From Chrysemys picta bellii (lineage: Eukaryota; Chordata; Testudines; Emydidae): a DNA stretch of 64,000 bases. Positions 26,100 through 37,110 of the stretch are shown here, piece by piece; the first letter of the stretch is position 1, and every line of letters begins with the position of its first letter. Position numbers and translations under genes: made by a program. The notes below the pieces were generated by a model, which did not search any database, was not told where the DNA came from, and was given only the letters and a program-made list of their open reading frames with translations. The stretch spans positions 2,489,001-2,553,000 of the forward strand of contig NC_088809.1 of the NCBI RefSeq assembly GCF_011386835.1, in the 5' to 3' direction.

Positions 26100-28080
26100 A
26101 ATTCTATTCCTGTAAGCACGGTTTCTAGCTGTAGGTTATAAACAGGGAAGTATTTGAGACTAGATCTGCATTCACTTTTAGGTTTATGTGTAAAATATTC
26201 ACAGCATCACAATTTTTTGCGGTGTGAGCCAGCAAGCGCCACACATGCCATGTCCCCACATACACAGTTCCCGAGAAGTGTGGGGATTCAGATAGGGAGA
26301 AGAGGGACAGTTTTTGCTGTAGTTAAAGGGAAAACACACAGATAAAAAGCCATCCTTTACTCTTAAAACATGAACTAGGCTTTTGCCTACAAAGCAAACA
26401 ACCAATATTCCAGAAGAGAAACTGGAAATCTTTACAAGGTTCTCATCCTTCAGCTCTTAAACATAGGCTGCTGTGTTGATGAAAGTATCCCCTCTCTAAC
26501 TCCCACAATAACCACTTTCTCCACCTTGATGAAATCACCCCTGAACCCATACTCTGCCCATAAAACACTTCTGATAATTCCAGCTTCTGGTAGAAAGAAT
26601 GGAAATGTTCTGTAGGATGCAGCACGAGGTCTCTTTTCTGATAAAAGTGTCAGCATAGTCAAAAGCCAAACTACGATCAGGAACTCAGACAGATAATTAA
26701 GAGATCATGGTGCAGATCTATAACAACCTGGGAAAATCATGGTATGAAACACTCCTCTACAATGCAATAAATATTTGTGAGGTACTCAAATTCTATGGCA
26801 ATCTATAAATAAAACCATTCAATTTCAAAGTAATTTGAATCATCTATTCCCCTGAATCCAGGGAAGCCAATTAGAATACTTTTATAGCACACAATGCAGA
26901 AATCTCCTGTGGTTCAAGGACATTGACACTGCACTATTTCAACCTCTTCTTCTTGTCTAGAGAATTCTGCTCCTAACAGAAGAGCATCAACCAATGTATA
27001 AAGGAACTCTGTCCTCAAAGTCCTTTAGTGACCTGAAAATTGAATTAGTTCTTCCATGTGGTCACCTGTTGAAGCATACACAAGGGTGACACTTCCTCCT
27101 CACTCCCAGTTTGAGATGGCAAAGCAGCAGTCTGAGAATTTTTAGGTCAAGACATGAAAACATCAAGCTACATGTCAGACTTCTACACTCTCTGGAGGAC
27201 TAATGTATCAGATTTAACTTGACCTCATCCCCACATTACCTAGAGAAGGCACAAAAAGTTGGGGTTTACATTTAACTCCAGATGATTGGTATAACGTGTT
27301 GGTGTCCACATGTAAAATATCCATATGTAGCAAAATAAAATAAATAAATAATCTTTTCAATTAGTCTATTAGAACATTACAGCAGGCAATCTTATTTATT
27401 GTAGAAAACTGATCAGCCTATGATCCTGTGCACATAGAGAAAGGATTAAAGCACAGTTTGACCAAACATCTTGCTAAATTACAGACATTTTCCCACAGAA
27501 TTGCAGGTCCCGCTCTTACAAGGGACTCAATGAGCAGACTCCTGCACTTGTGCAGAATCCTGTTGAAATCAACAGGGCTCTCCCTGGGCAGAGGGGACCT
27601 CCCAAACAGAGTCAATTTCAGGATAAGGACCTTAAGGAGAATTAACAAGATGACAGACTTGTCAGAATCACAAGCCTTCAGCATTTCATTTGGGACCATC
27701 ACCTGAATTTCTTGGGCCATCTCACCAGGAAATTTTCTGTCCAACCTTCTCACACAGGTACCCAGTGGTACTGCACAGGTCAATGGAATTCTGACAAGAG
27801 CTGGATATTTGCCAAACTGAGCTAGAGGACAGTCTCCACTACAGCGTAGCTTGGGAATTCTTGTGGCATTTGATGGACAAAGATTGGAGACTTAACTCCA
27901 GTGACTATTTGAGCTTGGTGGCATAGCTAATATATTGAAACCAAATGCTATACTTTGCTTAACATTGAAGAAAGTTTAGCAGCAGATATGCAGATGAGCT
28001 GAACTAGCATATATTTTTCTAGAGCACTTTTCATTCTAAAAGATTGCAAAGGACTTTAACAGTTTTAGATTATTATTTGT
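26100..28080. other. No gene seen
   Basis: AT-rich intron with an (AAAT)n patch at about 27329-27352. Open frames of roughly 90-120 codons at 27418-27783 occur on both strands of the same interval and do not resemble a known family. Confidence 0.5.
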
Positions 28081-28111
28081 AGTAGTAATAATAATAATAA
28101 TAATAATAAAC
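28081..28111. repeat. (TAA)n microsatellite
   Basis: AGTAGTAATAATAATAATAA-type array of about ten trinucleotide units. Confidence 0.9.
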
Positions 28112-29990
28112 ATGCTTCAACCACCAAGGAAATGCAGAAGGCATTTGAAGAGTTCACAAAAACCCCATACAACAGTTCTGGGCAGAAAGTGAAGAATACC
28201 ATCTCCACTCGAGACTGCAAGGAGAGTTTTAGGTAGGCAGAAAGTAATTACTGAAGTGAAAGTTTGGTCAGGACACGAGAGCCCACACACTTACTCTTGT
28301 GAAGAGTACCACAGGATTTACGGTGACTAGTTCAGCAGATTATATCTCAATTTTATTAGAATGAGGAAAGAGAACTAATGCTGCTAAATATGTTAAAGGT
28401 TGTATTGTACACACCCATAGCATTCATGCATCCACACTCTCTTTCCTAACTGTTCAGAGTGAGCGTGATCCAAGCAACTTTTTTGGTAACCTAGAAAGGA
28501 AACAGGCTAGTTAGCTGCACCAAACAGGGCAGCCTTGCAGAGTGATCATCATGACAAGTTTAAACGAAAGGAGGTATTTGAGAGTAGGCATCAGTCGGGG
28601 GGGAGCATGAATTATTTTCTCTCTTTTTTTTTTTTAAATCAGTCTTGTCACCAACACATTCCTACCCTACAGAACATTTCTATTCTTTCTACCAGAATTT
28701 CTACCCTAAAGAGGCATTAGGTTAACTGTTGAAGTGTTTTACACATGGAAAAAGTTAGAAGCAGCTAAGCATAGACTGTTTCCCCATGCATGGTTGTGAA
28801 AACAACATATGATGAAGTAACAGAGTTAATCAATATTTATAGCAAAGTAACAAGTGGAGTTAATCTGCATTGCTAACAAAACAGGCATGTCCTAGCAAGA
28901 CAGGAAAAAAAAAAAGTGTTAATACCCTTGTATCCAAAATAACGTTTGATGTGATATTATCAAACAGTTAATCCACAATTTAGATCAAAAGAGATTTTAC
29001 CCAACCCAGAAAGAAATATTTTCAGAGCGGTTTTTATTTTAGCAGAAACAACTGGGATTTCAACATTCCCCTGAAGCATTTGCAACCTAAACATAATGTG
29101 TGATAATACAGGATATTTTCAAAGTGAAGCCACCTAGAAACTAAATATAAACAAAGTGAAAGCCACTTTGCAGTTTTCATTGCCATCCTCAATTAATCCC
29201 TGATTTGGGATTAATTTTAGGTAGTTTTTAAGACTCCTTTTAATGAGAGCTTTCACTGCCACTGAGAGATTTAAAATCTTCCTGTTTCAAACACGGTCTC
29301 GGTTTGATATAGCTTTTTGAAGATTACATGCAGCACTGAGAAGGAAAATCTAGTTGCTTTTTCTGAAAGAAAGCTCATGCATGGAAGATGCATGAAGGCA
29401 AATACCAGGTTTCATTTTTAGAATACAGTTCTGTAGGGGAGGAATTAAACATTGTCAGTTATTAGAATCCCAGTTGCCTTTTAACCAATGATTTTTACAT
29501 TTCTTGCACACTGGACAGCCAGTTTAGTTATAGCCCATTTCACTTTCTGGTGGTTCTCATTCATCTCCTTTATACCCCAAACTACGTGACAAACACTACA
29601 GGGCAGCATTTAAACCCAGAAACAATTTGTTTCCACTGAAACTTTATTTCATTGCAAACATTTTACATCTGAAGTTGGGTAAAACATTCCATCCAGGATA
29701 CCCATATTTTTAAGACTCACCTGACCTGATCAGCTGGCTTTCAATAAATTAAAAGCCAACAACCCCCAAACAGAAACCCACAGTGTCTCTAGAGAAATGG
29801 CCCAGGAGAGAACCCCCTTCCCCAGTCTATTTCTTTGCAGCAGAGCAACACAGATGGGCCAGAACCACATGGGGGAGTGGTATATACGTGACCTAGACAT
29901 TGATTCACGTAAGCGTTTTGCAAGCACGCTATACAAGCTATAATGACATTTTTGCAAAAGGCAAGGGGGGGGGGAAGCAAGAGCGATCCT
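28112..29990. other. No gene seen
   Basis: AT-rich sequence immediately inside SSH2 intron 1, with no recognisable repeat. A G-run at 29967-29975 marks the shift to the CpG island. Confidence 0.5.
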
Positions 29991-30126
29991 GTTTATCCCC
30001 TCCCCGATGCCCAGGAGGGGTCCCCAGGCTCAGTGCCTGCCCAGAGCCTGCAGCATCCCTGGGGCTGCCCTGCGCGCGCTCAGCTGTCAGGCCCGGGAGA
30101 ACAGAGGGGGGCAGGCGGCACAGAGC

Positions 30127-30136
30127 GCGCATGCGT
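30127..30136. promoter_or_regulatory. NRF1-like site (intron side)
   Basis: gcgcatgcgt matches the NRF1 consensus YGCGCAYGCGCR except for the final bases. It lies about 100 bp inside intron 1. Confidence 0.45.
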
Positions 30137-30236
30137 ACAAACACCGGCCGGACCCTATGTGGCACCCAACTGCCTTTCCCTCCGCCTCAGCGAGCGAGCA
30201 CCGGCAGGGAGGCGGCGGCCGGACGGGGAGACTCAC

Positions 30237-30299
30237 CGAGGCGCAGGGGCTGGAGGTGGCGCTGGGGGTAGGCGAGCGCTGCACCGTTACCAGAGCCAT
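30237..30299 (-). CDS. SSH2: SSH2 first coding exon (21 codons)
   Basis: SSH2 is a slingshot-family dual-specificity phosphatase that dephosphorylates and activates cofilin/ADF, promoting actin filament turnover. The minus strand from 30299 reads MALVTVQRSPTPS and then ATSSPCAS. As I recall, this equals the human SSH2 N-terminus except for one Thr-to-Ala change. After 21 full codons the frame meets a perfect donor, gtgagt (30236-30231), so the exon ends in phase 0. The start is in fair context (cctcgATGG). Catalytic and slingshot-N domains lie on later exons, beyond the left edge. The neighbour EFCAB5 on the opposite strand supports the identity by synteny. Confidence 0.87.
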
Positions 30300-30341
30300 C
30301 GAGGCGCGGCGGGGGCCCCCGTCCGGCCGCGGGAGGGGGCC

Positions 30342-30350
30342 TTACTCCAT
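30342..30350 (-). other. Minimal two-codon upstream ORF in the SSH2 leader
   Basis: On the minus strand, ATG GAG TAA lies 42 bases upstream of the SSH2 start, in a strong Kozak context (gccATGG). If the leader includes this point, ribosomes would start, add one residue and stop just before the main start. That could lower or regulate SSH2 translation. The ATG sits in a CCATGG palindrome that also gives an ATG on the plus strand. Confidence 0.5.
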
Positions 30351-30493
30351 GGCGGGGCCCCGGAGCCGGGCGGGAGGCGGCGGCAGCGCCGCGGTGACCG
30401 CCGGGGGCAGCAGCTCAGCACTCGCCAACGGCCCCTCGCCGAGTGAGTGAGGCGCGGCGGGGTTGGGCCGGCCGGGCACAATAAGGCGCCAAG

Positions 30494-30503
30494 GCGCATG
30501 CGC
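30494..30503. promoter_or_regulatory. NRF1 palindromic site
   Basis: gcgcatgcgc is a perfect NRF1 core, part of the 12-bp palindrome ggcgcatgcgcc (30493-30504). It lies about 195 bp upstream of the SSH2 start codon, a typical position for a CpG-island promoter element. Confidence 0.6.
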
Positions 30504-30704
30504 CACCTGTCAGCCCAGCCACGCCCCCGCCCTGCTGCAGCAGCCTTTAACCCCTGCTCTGCTGGGGCTGCTACAGAGCCTTTTTCTGCTCTACTCCCTT
30601 TGGGAAACGGGCGCAGGACTGGGCTCCTCGGGGCTTGGCCCTTCCCCCATTGGAAAGGATTCCCAGGAGGAACCCAGCAGGGTGTATCACTATGGCAGAT
30701 ACCC

Positions 30705-30975
30705 GCAGGGGTTCAAAAATCATGCCTCCAAAATCATGAGATCAGCTTAAAATGAGATTAAAATAATAATAATTAATAGCTGCAGGGTGAGTTTTGTTTA
30801 CCTTCTGGTTTTTGAGTCTTTAGGGAGCACTGGGATCACGTTGCTGCTGCTTCTTGTTCTTTGTTGAGGGGGAAAATGAAAGCTGAGGTGGAATCCCATG
30901 GATCCAGGAGCTGGGGCTTTAAGAAAAACTTCCTGTGACACTCATGATAAAATCACTAGAGTTGGCAACACAGAT
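30705..30975. repeat. Probable dispersed 'AATCATGA' repeat
   Basis: 'ccaaaatcatgagatcagcttaaaatgag' at the left and 'gtgacactcatgataaaatcactagagttggcaacac' at the right recall a repeat common in turtle genomes whose ends carry tcatga and gttggcaacac. No target duplication was found, so boundaries are approximate. Confidence 0.35.
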
Positions 30976-30979
30976 GATA

Positions 30980-31838
30980 TATTTGTAATTCCCCAATATT
31001 CCAGCCATCCTCTAAAGAAAACAGCATCCAACCACCTTTTGGGATTCTCTGGGAGAGCCACTGACTAAATCCAGAGGCCCAGATACCTAGAAAGTGATGG
31101 GTCTGTGAAGTGCGGACACAAATTTAAGCCATAAAATGCCCCCCAGACTTCAAAGTGTGGAAGTTTGGGAGCAGGGGTGGGAGCGAAGGGGGGGTGAGAG
31201 GTGAGCAGCAATACTGTTATCTTAACAGCTTGAGCAAAACCTATTTGTTTTGCGGATTCAGCAATTTGGGTCATGTTTTGCCACTGAAGTTAATGGGATG
31301 AAGAATCGGCCTTTTGTAGGCATCTAATGAGAACATTAAATGTGATTAGCAGAGACCATAATACATTTTAAACAGAAAGCAAGCACTCTTCTTCTCCAAC
31401 AGCTTGCATTAACCCATCCATTCCTCTTAGGCACTCAGTGCATTTCACTCTCATCTCCTCCTTCAGGTTGACAGAACTGTCACGGAAGCTTTCGGCCCTT
31501 TACATCTAAGCACAAGAAAAGTCCTCAGTGCTAGTTCTTTGGTCTATCCCCCAATGCCCTGCAGTCAAAATAATTATCAGGCAGGCTCTGCAAATTGTAC
31601 GGCAGTTATCCTTTAGCACGGGACAAAAGTTAAGCTCACTAATGAGCGTTTGCCTCCTAGTGGATGAAGGAGGATGAAAAACAGACTCGTTAAAATAAAC
31701 CTGAGCTTAGAAAGTGATTTTTGCGGGAATGCTTCACTCAGGGTTATGCAGAAAGTGAGAACTTTGAACATACGGAATCCACAAAAATCCACCTGTTTGG
31801 GGGATCAGATTAGAAGGGGAGAATAAGCAAAGAAACAT
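30980..31838. other. No gene seen (intergenic)
   Basis: Sequence between the SSH2 promoter and the first intergenic repeats. No exon could be supported. Confidence 0.45.
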
Positions 31839-31849
31839 GCATAAAGCAA

Positions 31850-31940
31850 GTAAAGAGACAAGGTGGATGAGTTATTTTATTGGACTAACTTCTGTCTCTC
31901 TGATATCCTGGGACCAATGTGGCTATAACAACACTGCATA
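31850..31940 (+). mobile_element. Penelope-like 3'-end insertion with inverted 5' part
   Basis: The right part (31894-31940, gtctctctgatatcctggga...ataacaacactgc) is the forward 3' terminus of a repeat whose reference form reads ccaccttgtctctctaatatcctgggacc. The left part (31850-31893) is the segment normally upstream of it, here inverted (gagacaaggtgga...ttggactaacttct). The two overlap only by agagac/gtctct. Near-perfect target duplications flank it: cataaagcaa (31840-31849) and cataaagaaa (31941-31950), 9 of 10 matching. The Penelope assignment is from family memory and inference. Confidence 0.7.
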
Positions 31941-31950
31941 CATAAAGAAA

Positions 31951-32890
31951 GTGTCATTGAACTGCTTATAACAACCATCAGATTATTATTTTGAAACATA
32001 GTTTTTATGGAAAGCATGTTAGCACTACTACGTGATTTATAGTGGAGATATCAGGAAAATTACCTCCAGCCCCTTTATAAGCTATCCTCCCCCTGGCTCT
32101 AAGTATTCCATAGTTTTCCAACCAGAGGGTGTTTTTACTCTTTTATATATTTATGCTTTGCATGATCATATACTATGACAAGCTTTTTATGACAGTCTCT
32201 AGCTTTGAAACTTTGGGTACCTTCACCACTTCTATTAGATAGATTTTATTTTCAGCAGTGTACTGCACTCTGTATAAGCAAGGATAGAATATAGATATGG
32301 TTGTTCAGGAGATCAGTACAAACTTAATCTCTTCTTTCTGGTCTCACTTGCATTTGAAGAGATAGAAAAGAATACTCCTTTTGTGTTGTGATCCTCTATG
32401 TGATCTAGTTTTGTAACTGGATTGCTTTTTTCCACTCCAGTGCATTCCCTTCGCTTCCTTATAAAAATTTCCCCATGTGTTACAATGGCTCTGATATAGC
32501 TGATTATGTGTAAAAAATTGTTGTTAAGTAATATGAGAAGTTCATGATCAAAGAAATATTAAGAGGTTTCATTTACGGCAAAAAGAAGTGTTTACAAACA
32601 ATTATTTCACATGTAAAGTAAATGGAAGCCATTATTATGTCCTCTTTTAAAAAATTAAGGTTGTTACAGACCCCTGTAACAGACTCATTACCTTTTTTTA
32701 AATTTTAATCCTTTAATTTAAAAAAAAGTTACAACCCTCTGGATTTGTGTAGGATTGCAGGATTGGGCCTTTTAAAAAAATTGACATTGGAGAATTTAAG
32801 TAGAGAAGAAATCTCATTTAAAAATGCTTTCAGTTGCTTGATCATTAAACATTTGCTCTTGGGCATAGCATTTACTAACATAGAACTGTT
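31951..32890. other. No gene seen (intergenic, AT-rich)
   Basis: AT-rich sequence with T- and A-runs near 32690-32730 and a short hairpin (tgttacag/ctgtaaca) near 32660. No exon could be supported. Confidence 0.45.
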
Positions 32891-32899
32891 GGGCATAAC

Positions 32900-33690
32900 T
32901 GTCTCATATAAAAATCAAGTTAGTTTGACAAGATCTATTTTCCATAAACCCATGTTGATTGGCATTAATTACATTACCCCTTTAATTCTTTATTAATCAA
33001 GTCCCATATAATCTGTTCCATTATCTTCCCCAGGATCAATGTCAGGCAGACAGGCCTATAATTACCCAGATCATCCTGTTTACCCTTTTTAAAAATTGGC
33101 ACAACATTAACTTTCTTCCAGTCTTCTGGAAGTTCCCCAGTGTGCTAAGATTTAGTGAAATCAACATTAATGGTCCAGAGAGCTCCTCAGCCAGCTCTTT
33201 TAAAACTCTTGGGTGCAAGTTATCTGGACCTGCTGATTTAAAAATGTGTAACTTTAATAGTTTCTCATTAACATCCTCCTGAGTTATTAGTGGAACGGAA
33301 AGAAGATTAACACTATATAAATAACACTATCATCTTTTTCCACCCAAATACAGAACAGAAATATTTATTGAACACTTCTGCCTATTCTACATTATTATTG
33401 ATAATTTTACCATTTCCAACTGGTAGTGGAAAAATACCATTGTCAGGATTCTTTTTGTTCCTAATATATTGAAAAAAACACTTTCTTATGGTCCTTAACT
33501 CTGCTGGCCAAAGATTTCTCCTTGTGTCTCTTTGCTTCCCTTATCAAAGTTCTATAATTCCTAACTTCTGATTTATATTCATTACTATCTAATTTCCCTT
33601 TCCTCCTTGTGTTATATATTATTTTTTTATTTTTATAGCTGCCTTCACTTCCCCTCTAAACTATGTCATTTTTTAAAATCAGCACAGCCT
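32900..33690 (-). mobile_element. CR1 LINE fragment (endonuclease-RT region)
   Basis: The minus strand reads GNYRPVCLTLILGKIMEQI at about 33010-33075, the conserved CR1 reverse-transcriptase entry motif (NYRPVSLT in intact elements). Upstream blocks continue through about 33690 (the complement of 'ctggacctgctga', 'cttctggaagttcccc', 'ttatggtccttaactctgctggcc'). The frame is broken repeatedly. The 3' half is missing, so this is an internal fragment. Confidence 0.85.
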
Positions 33691-33699
33691 TCTTCCTCA

Positions 33700-36645
33700 A
33701 TTGTGGGATTGTGGCTTTTGGGTCTTAACCACAAGGCCTTCCTTCTTCTCTAGCTTTGCTAGTAAGCACTGTGGCTCCAATTCATCACTGTGGTCCCAAT
33801 TCAGCAAATCACTGCAGCATCTACTTAACTAAAAAATTACGTATTAAGATGTCATAGATAAACACAATTTAATTGGGCAGAGTGGGATACAGTTTTGTTT
33901 TTAATAACTTTAAAACGTACATAAGGTTGCTTGTATCTTCATCATCTGCATTTTTAAATTGTATTTTACATTTGCATAATGTATATTCTTTGAATTGTTT
34001 CAGTGAAACAGAAATAGCTGGGCAGTGTGGACCAGTCCCTAAGGTAAAAAACAATCTGTTTACATTTCTTTTCTATTTGAATGCAAATAAAAATGTTCAG
34101 TTCAGATTTTTCATCTAAGTTTCAGGGACTAATGTTGCACTTCACATTGACTGCATTGGGAGTTTTGCCTTGGATGCTGATTCTGCAATCCAGATCCTGC
34201 ACAATGCAGGATTAGTCCTTTAGCAAGGAGTTCAGGATTAGGCCTCTAGTGTGCCTGGAATTTTATTTATTTATTTATCCCAGGGTTTCATGGGGGTAAA
34301 GATAAAATCAGGGAAAAGAGCGATCAGACTGCTGGATCCCATCCAAGGGAAACAGGGAAAATAGGAGGTATGGGGAATTCTTTAATATTTTCCTGATTCA
34401 TCTCTTCCAATTTAAACCATGTACTATAATTTAAGAGATTGGAGTTCAGGTCTGTGAAATTAAGCTATACTTAGATCTGAAATGAGAAATGTGCCTTATA
34501 ATGAGCAATAACTGTACTGTGTGCTTGGAAGCTGAGAAACAGAAAATTTGAGGATTGGTAAAAGCACAAACATGGGAGCAATCCTTGTCCACCCAAACCT
34601 CCTATTGCAGGAGCTTTGGGGACACAAGAAGTGTAGGATCAGATGTTATGTGTTCCCTGGCATTTGGTTATAGAGACGACAGAAAAGCTTAGCAGAAAAG
34701 GAGATACTTTCACAGGCACAGTGTTGAACTGACAGTCAACTCATGGTCCATGCTCCCATGAGATTTTTGCCATTATCTTCAATGGAAACAGGAGGAGGCC
34801 TCACATTTGAGGATGGGAAGGATTTGTACACCATAACTTATGACAGGGATCTTGTTTTTTACCTTTCTGGGTGAAGTATTGTGCTTGGTGTATTAATTAA
34901 TTCCAATGGATGGTTTCCTGCAGGCATGGGGGTGAGCACTGGTGGATTTCGCACCTATCCTCAATTTGCATATCTCTGTAGTACAATCTATAGTAAACAG
35001 TGTGCAGGTTAGGAGTTCCCAATGCCTTGGGGCGATCCTCTCAGATGGCACTGGGGTTTTGTTTTGAATAGATTTGGAAAAGTGGAAGTCCTGGGATTTC
35101 CCTCCAGGAGTAATTAGAGAAATGCTTATCTGAACTGGCCTACCAAGAGACAGTTCTCTGACTTTCACATATTCATTGGCACTTCCAGGAATATTTAAAC
35201 GGCAAACACTTGTAAAAAGTCATTCCTAACAAGTAAATAACCAAGTTGTTTTCTATAGTCAGCTAACGGTCTTATAAATCCGTTGTTAACTAAAGTAACC
35301 ACAGAGATGCAGGGGATTGAAGGCCATTAGAAACTTATAATTTGCATGTGGAGTAGTTTTTAGCAGCAACATTTAAGTGTAGAGGAGGAAGCTATAAAGG
35401 AAATGTATTCTGATTTAAAAGAACGATTAGAATGCAGCCTGTGGTAATGACAGACAATGGTTTATATAAAACAGGGATCATAAGTTTGTGCCCATATCCT
35501 GCAAGTTGCTGTGGGTACCGTGCTCAGCAGGACTGGCCCCAGAGATCTTTTAACACATGAAAACCATGAATTATTTTTGTCTTCAGTAAATATGAAAATA
35601 GTTCCCTTGCTGACACGCCTTTTATTTTATTTTCAGTACTACCAAACATCAGTGATTGTAGCATAGTCCCGCTATGAAGTGTAAAAGGGCACAGAATGCC
35701 CCCAGACTTCATCTTGTGTACAAAGCCAAAAATAACATATAATAAGAATTTCCCCAGCAAAACATCTGTGCTGACATATTCAGCATGCTATTTTGTCAAT
35801 AGCACAGCACAAGTATTTGATGGCAGAAGGATGGGCTTTGCTTTGAGGAAACATTAAGATATAACATCAGAGTTAAATAGGGTGTGATTACTGTTTTGCT
35901 ATAGCCCACAGTATTTAAATTTCAGAGAAATAAAAATAGAGCCATTTAAATCACTCCTGCCAGTTTTTTCCCTCGCCTGTTCTCATTTGGTGGTTTAACA
36001 GCAGCTTTGAGGAAAATTAGAGTATTTTTACAATTGATAGTTTCCTTTTTAAAAAAGATTTATAGATTGACCACAACAACAATAACATTTTGAATTCCAA
36101 AAGAGAAACATCAGGTACACCGGGGAATGAAAAGACAAACAGGAATTAATCATGCAGAACCTGATTTGAAGTGAATAGAATTAGAAACCATTTTAAAGCC
36201 ACATTTTAGATTATTCTAACAATTCCATGCCCAAAGCGTCAGATGCATTTTATTACAGTAATCTAGGGTTTATTTCAACACATTTTGCAAATACACTAAA
36301 ATAAGTGTCTATTCCCTAGTCATCTGTTTTGCTAATTATAATAGTAAAAAAAAATTACAATTCATTTCGGTGTATTTTCCCCATGAAAGCTGATTTAGAT
36401 TATTTTTGTTTCATGCTCCTTGCCTGAAAACAAATGCAATATAGTAAAATGAAGTTAGTATTATAGCAAGGACAGAAGGGTGCCTTAGCTGGACAAATGG
36501 GTGTTTGAGTGTATTCAGGAGAATATTGTTTATATAGAAGGATATTAAATATGCAGAAAGATGGCCAAAGCCCTAAATTACAACCATGCAGACCTTTGAA
36601 AGAGTATTTATAGGAGCACACAGAGGAAAATAAAACATCTCAGGG
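33700..36645. other. No gene seen (intergenic)
   Basis: Mostly AT-rich sequence. A (TTTA)n patch lies at about 34262-34278. Some phrases, such as 'cattgggagttttgcc' near 34155, recall the palindromic repeat at 45955, but no full copy is present. Confidence 0.45.
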
Positions 36646-36648
36646 TAC

Positions 36649-37080
36649 TGTCTCAGGGCTATGCCTACCCTGTAGCACCCCCTGCTGACCTAGTGTGGCA
36701 CTGCAGCACTTCCTGCCTCAGTTTCCCTTCTCTCAGGGCCTCTTAAGAACTATACACAGTCCAAAAGCTTGTAAGACAAAATTCCCCTGCTGTGGTTCTA
36801 CTTCATTAAATACAAATACACTTGAAATAAAGTCTTCCCTTTTGGCTCAGGTCTTGCACAGCCCTTGCCATTGGGATCTGTGGTCTCTGGGAGCTCCTCT
36901 CACTTCAGAGAGCTTCTCTCTCTGAGGACCTCCCTACAACTGAGCCCAGATGGCCTTTTGTCAGGCCAAGGTGCTTGTTATTCAGTTAACTGCCTAGAAA
37001 TACTCGTTCTCCTTAAAATAGCTTGTCATGGGTAGCCTGGGGCCCGGACTACCTTAAAGGGGCCAGCAAACCCTGTGACA
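36649..37080. mobile_element. Probable solo LTR
   Basis: This 432-bp block starts tgtctcaggg and ends ccctgtgaca, so it has TG...CA ends. It contains an AATAAA signal (gaaataaag near 36826). Flanking pentamers ggtac (36644-36648) and gggac (37081-37085) agree at four of five bases, consistent with an old 5-bp target duplication. No internal retroviral genes are present. Confidence 0.5.
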
Positions 37081-37110
37081 GGGACAACACTAGATTAGGT
37101 ACATGGGCCC

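Larger units (their letters stand above)
1..30236 (-). other. SSH2: SSH2 intron 1 (within-window part)
   Basis: Everything left of the SSH2 first-exon donor is read as the first intron of SSH2, which runs leftwards on the minus strand. I found no second SSH2 exon here. The mammalian first intron is very large, so this is expected. The open frames in the interval lack codon structure, splice partners or family resemblance, except where they fall in CR1 copies. The sequence is mostly AT-rich with scattered repeats, listed separately. The intron call rests on the exon at 30237-30299 and on family knowledge, not on a seen acceptor. Confidence 0.7.
29995..30560. promoter_or_regulatory. SSH2: CpG island promoter of SSH2
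   Basis: G+C and CpG density jump sharply here against an AT-rich surround. The island contains the SSH2 start exon, its presumed 5' untranslated leader (minus strand, upstream of 30299) and at least two NRF1-like palindromes. No TATA box stands out, as is usual for CpG-island promoters. The transcription start cannot be placed from sequence. It probably lies between 30350 and 30520 and could fire in both directions. Confidence 0.85.

Noticed and set aside
27418..27783. 121-codon minus-strand open frame
   Set aside because: A matching open frame exists on the opposite strand. There is no domain, no splice signals and no family resemblance, and it lies within a putative intron.
29943..30446. 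167-codon plus-strand open frame across the CpG island
   Set aside because: High GC content removes stop codons. It overlaps the SSH2 exon antisense and resembles no protein family. Only the segment from 30349 to a donor-like site was kept, as a low-weight finding.
32650..32690. Short hairpin tgttacag/ctgtaaca
   Set aside because: Eight-base arms with a four-base loop in AT-rich DNA are expected by chance at this scale.
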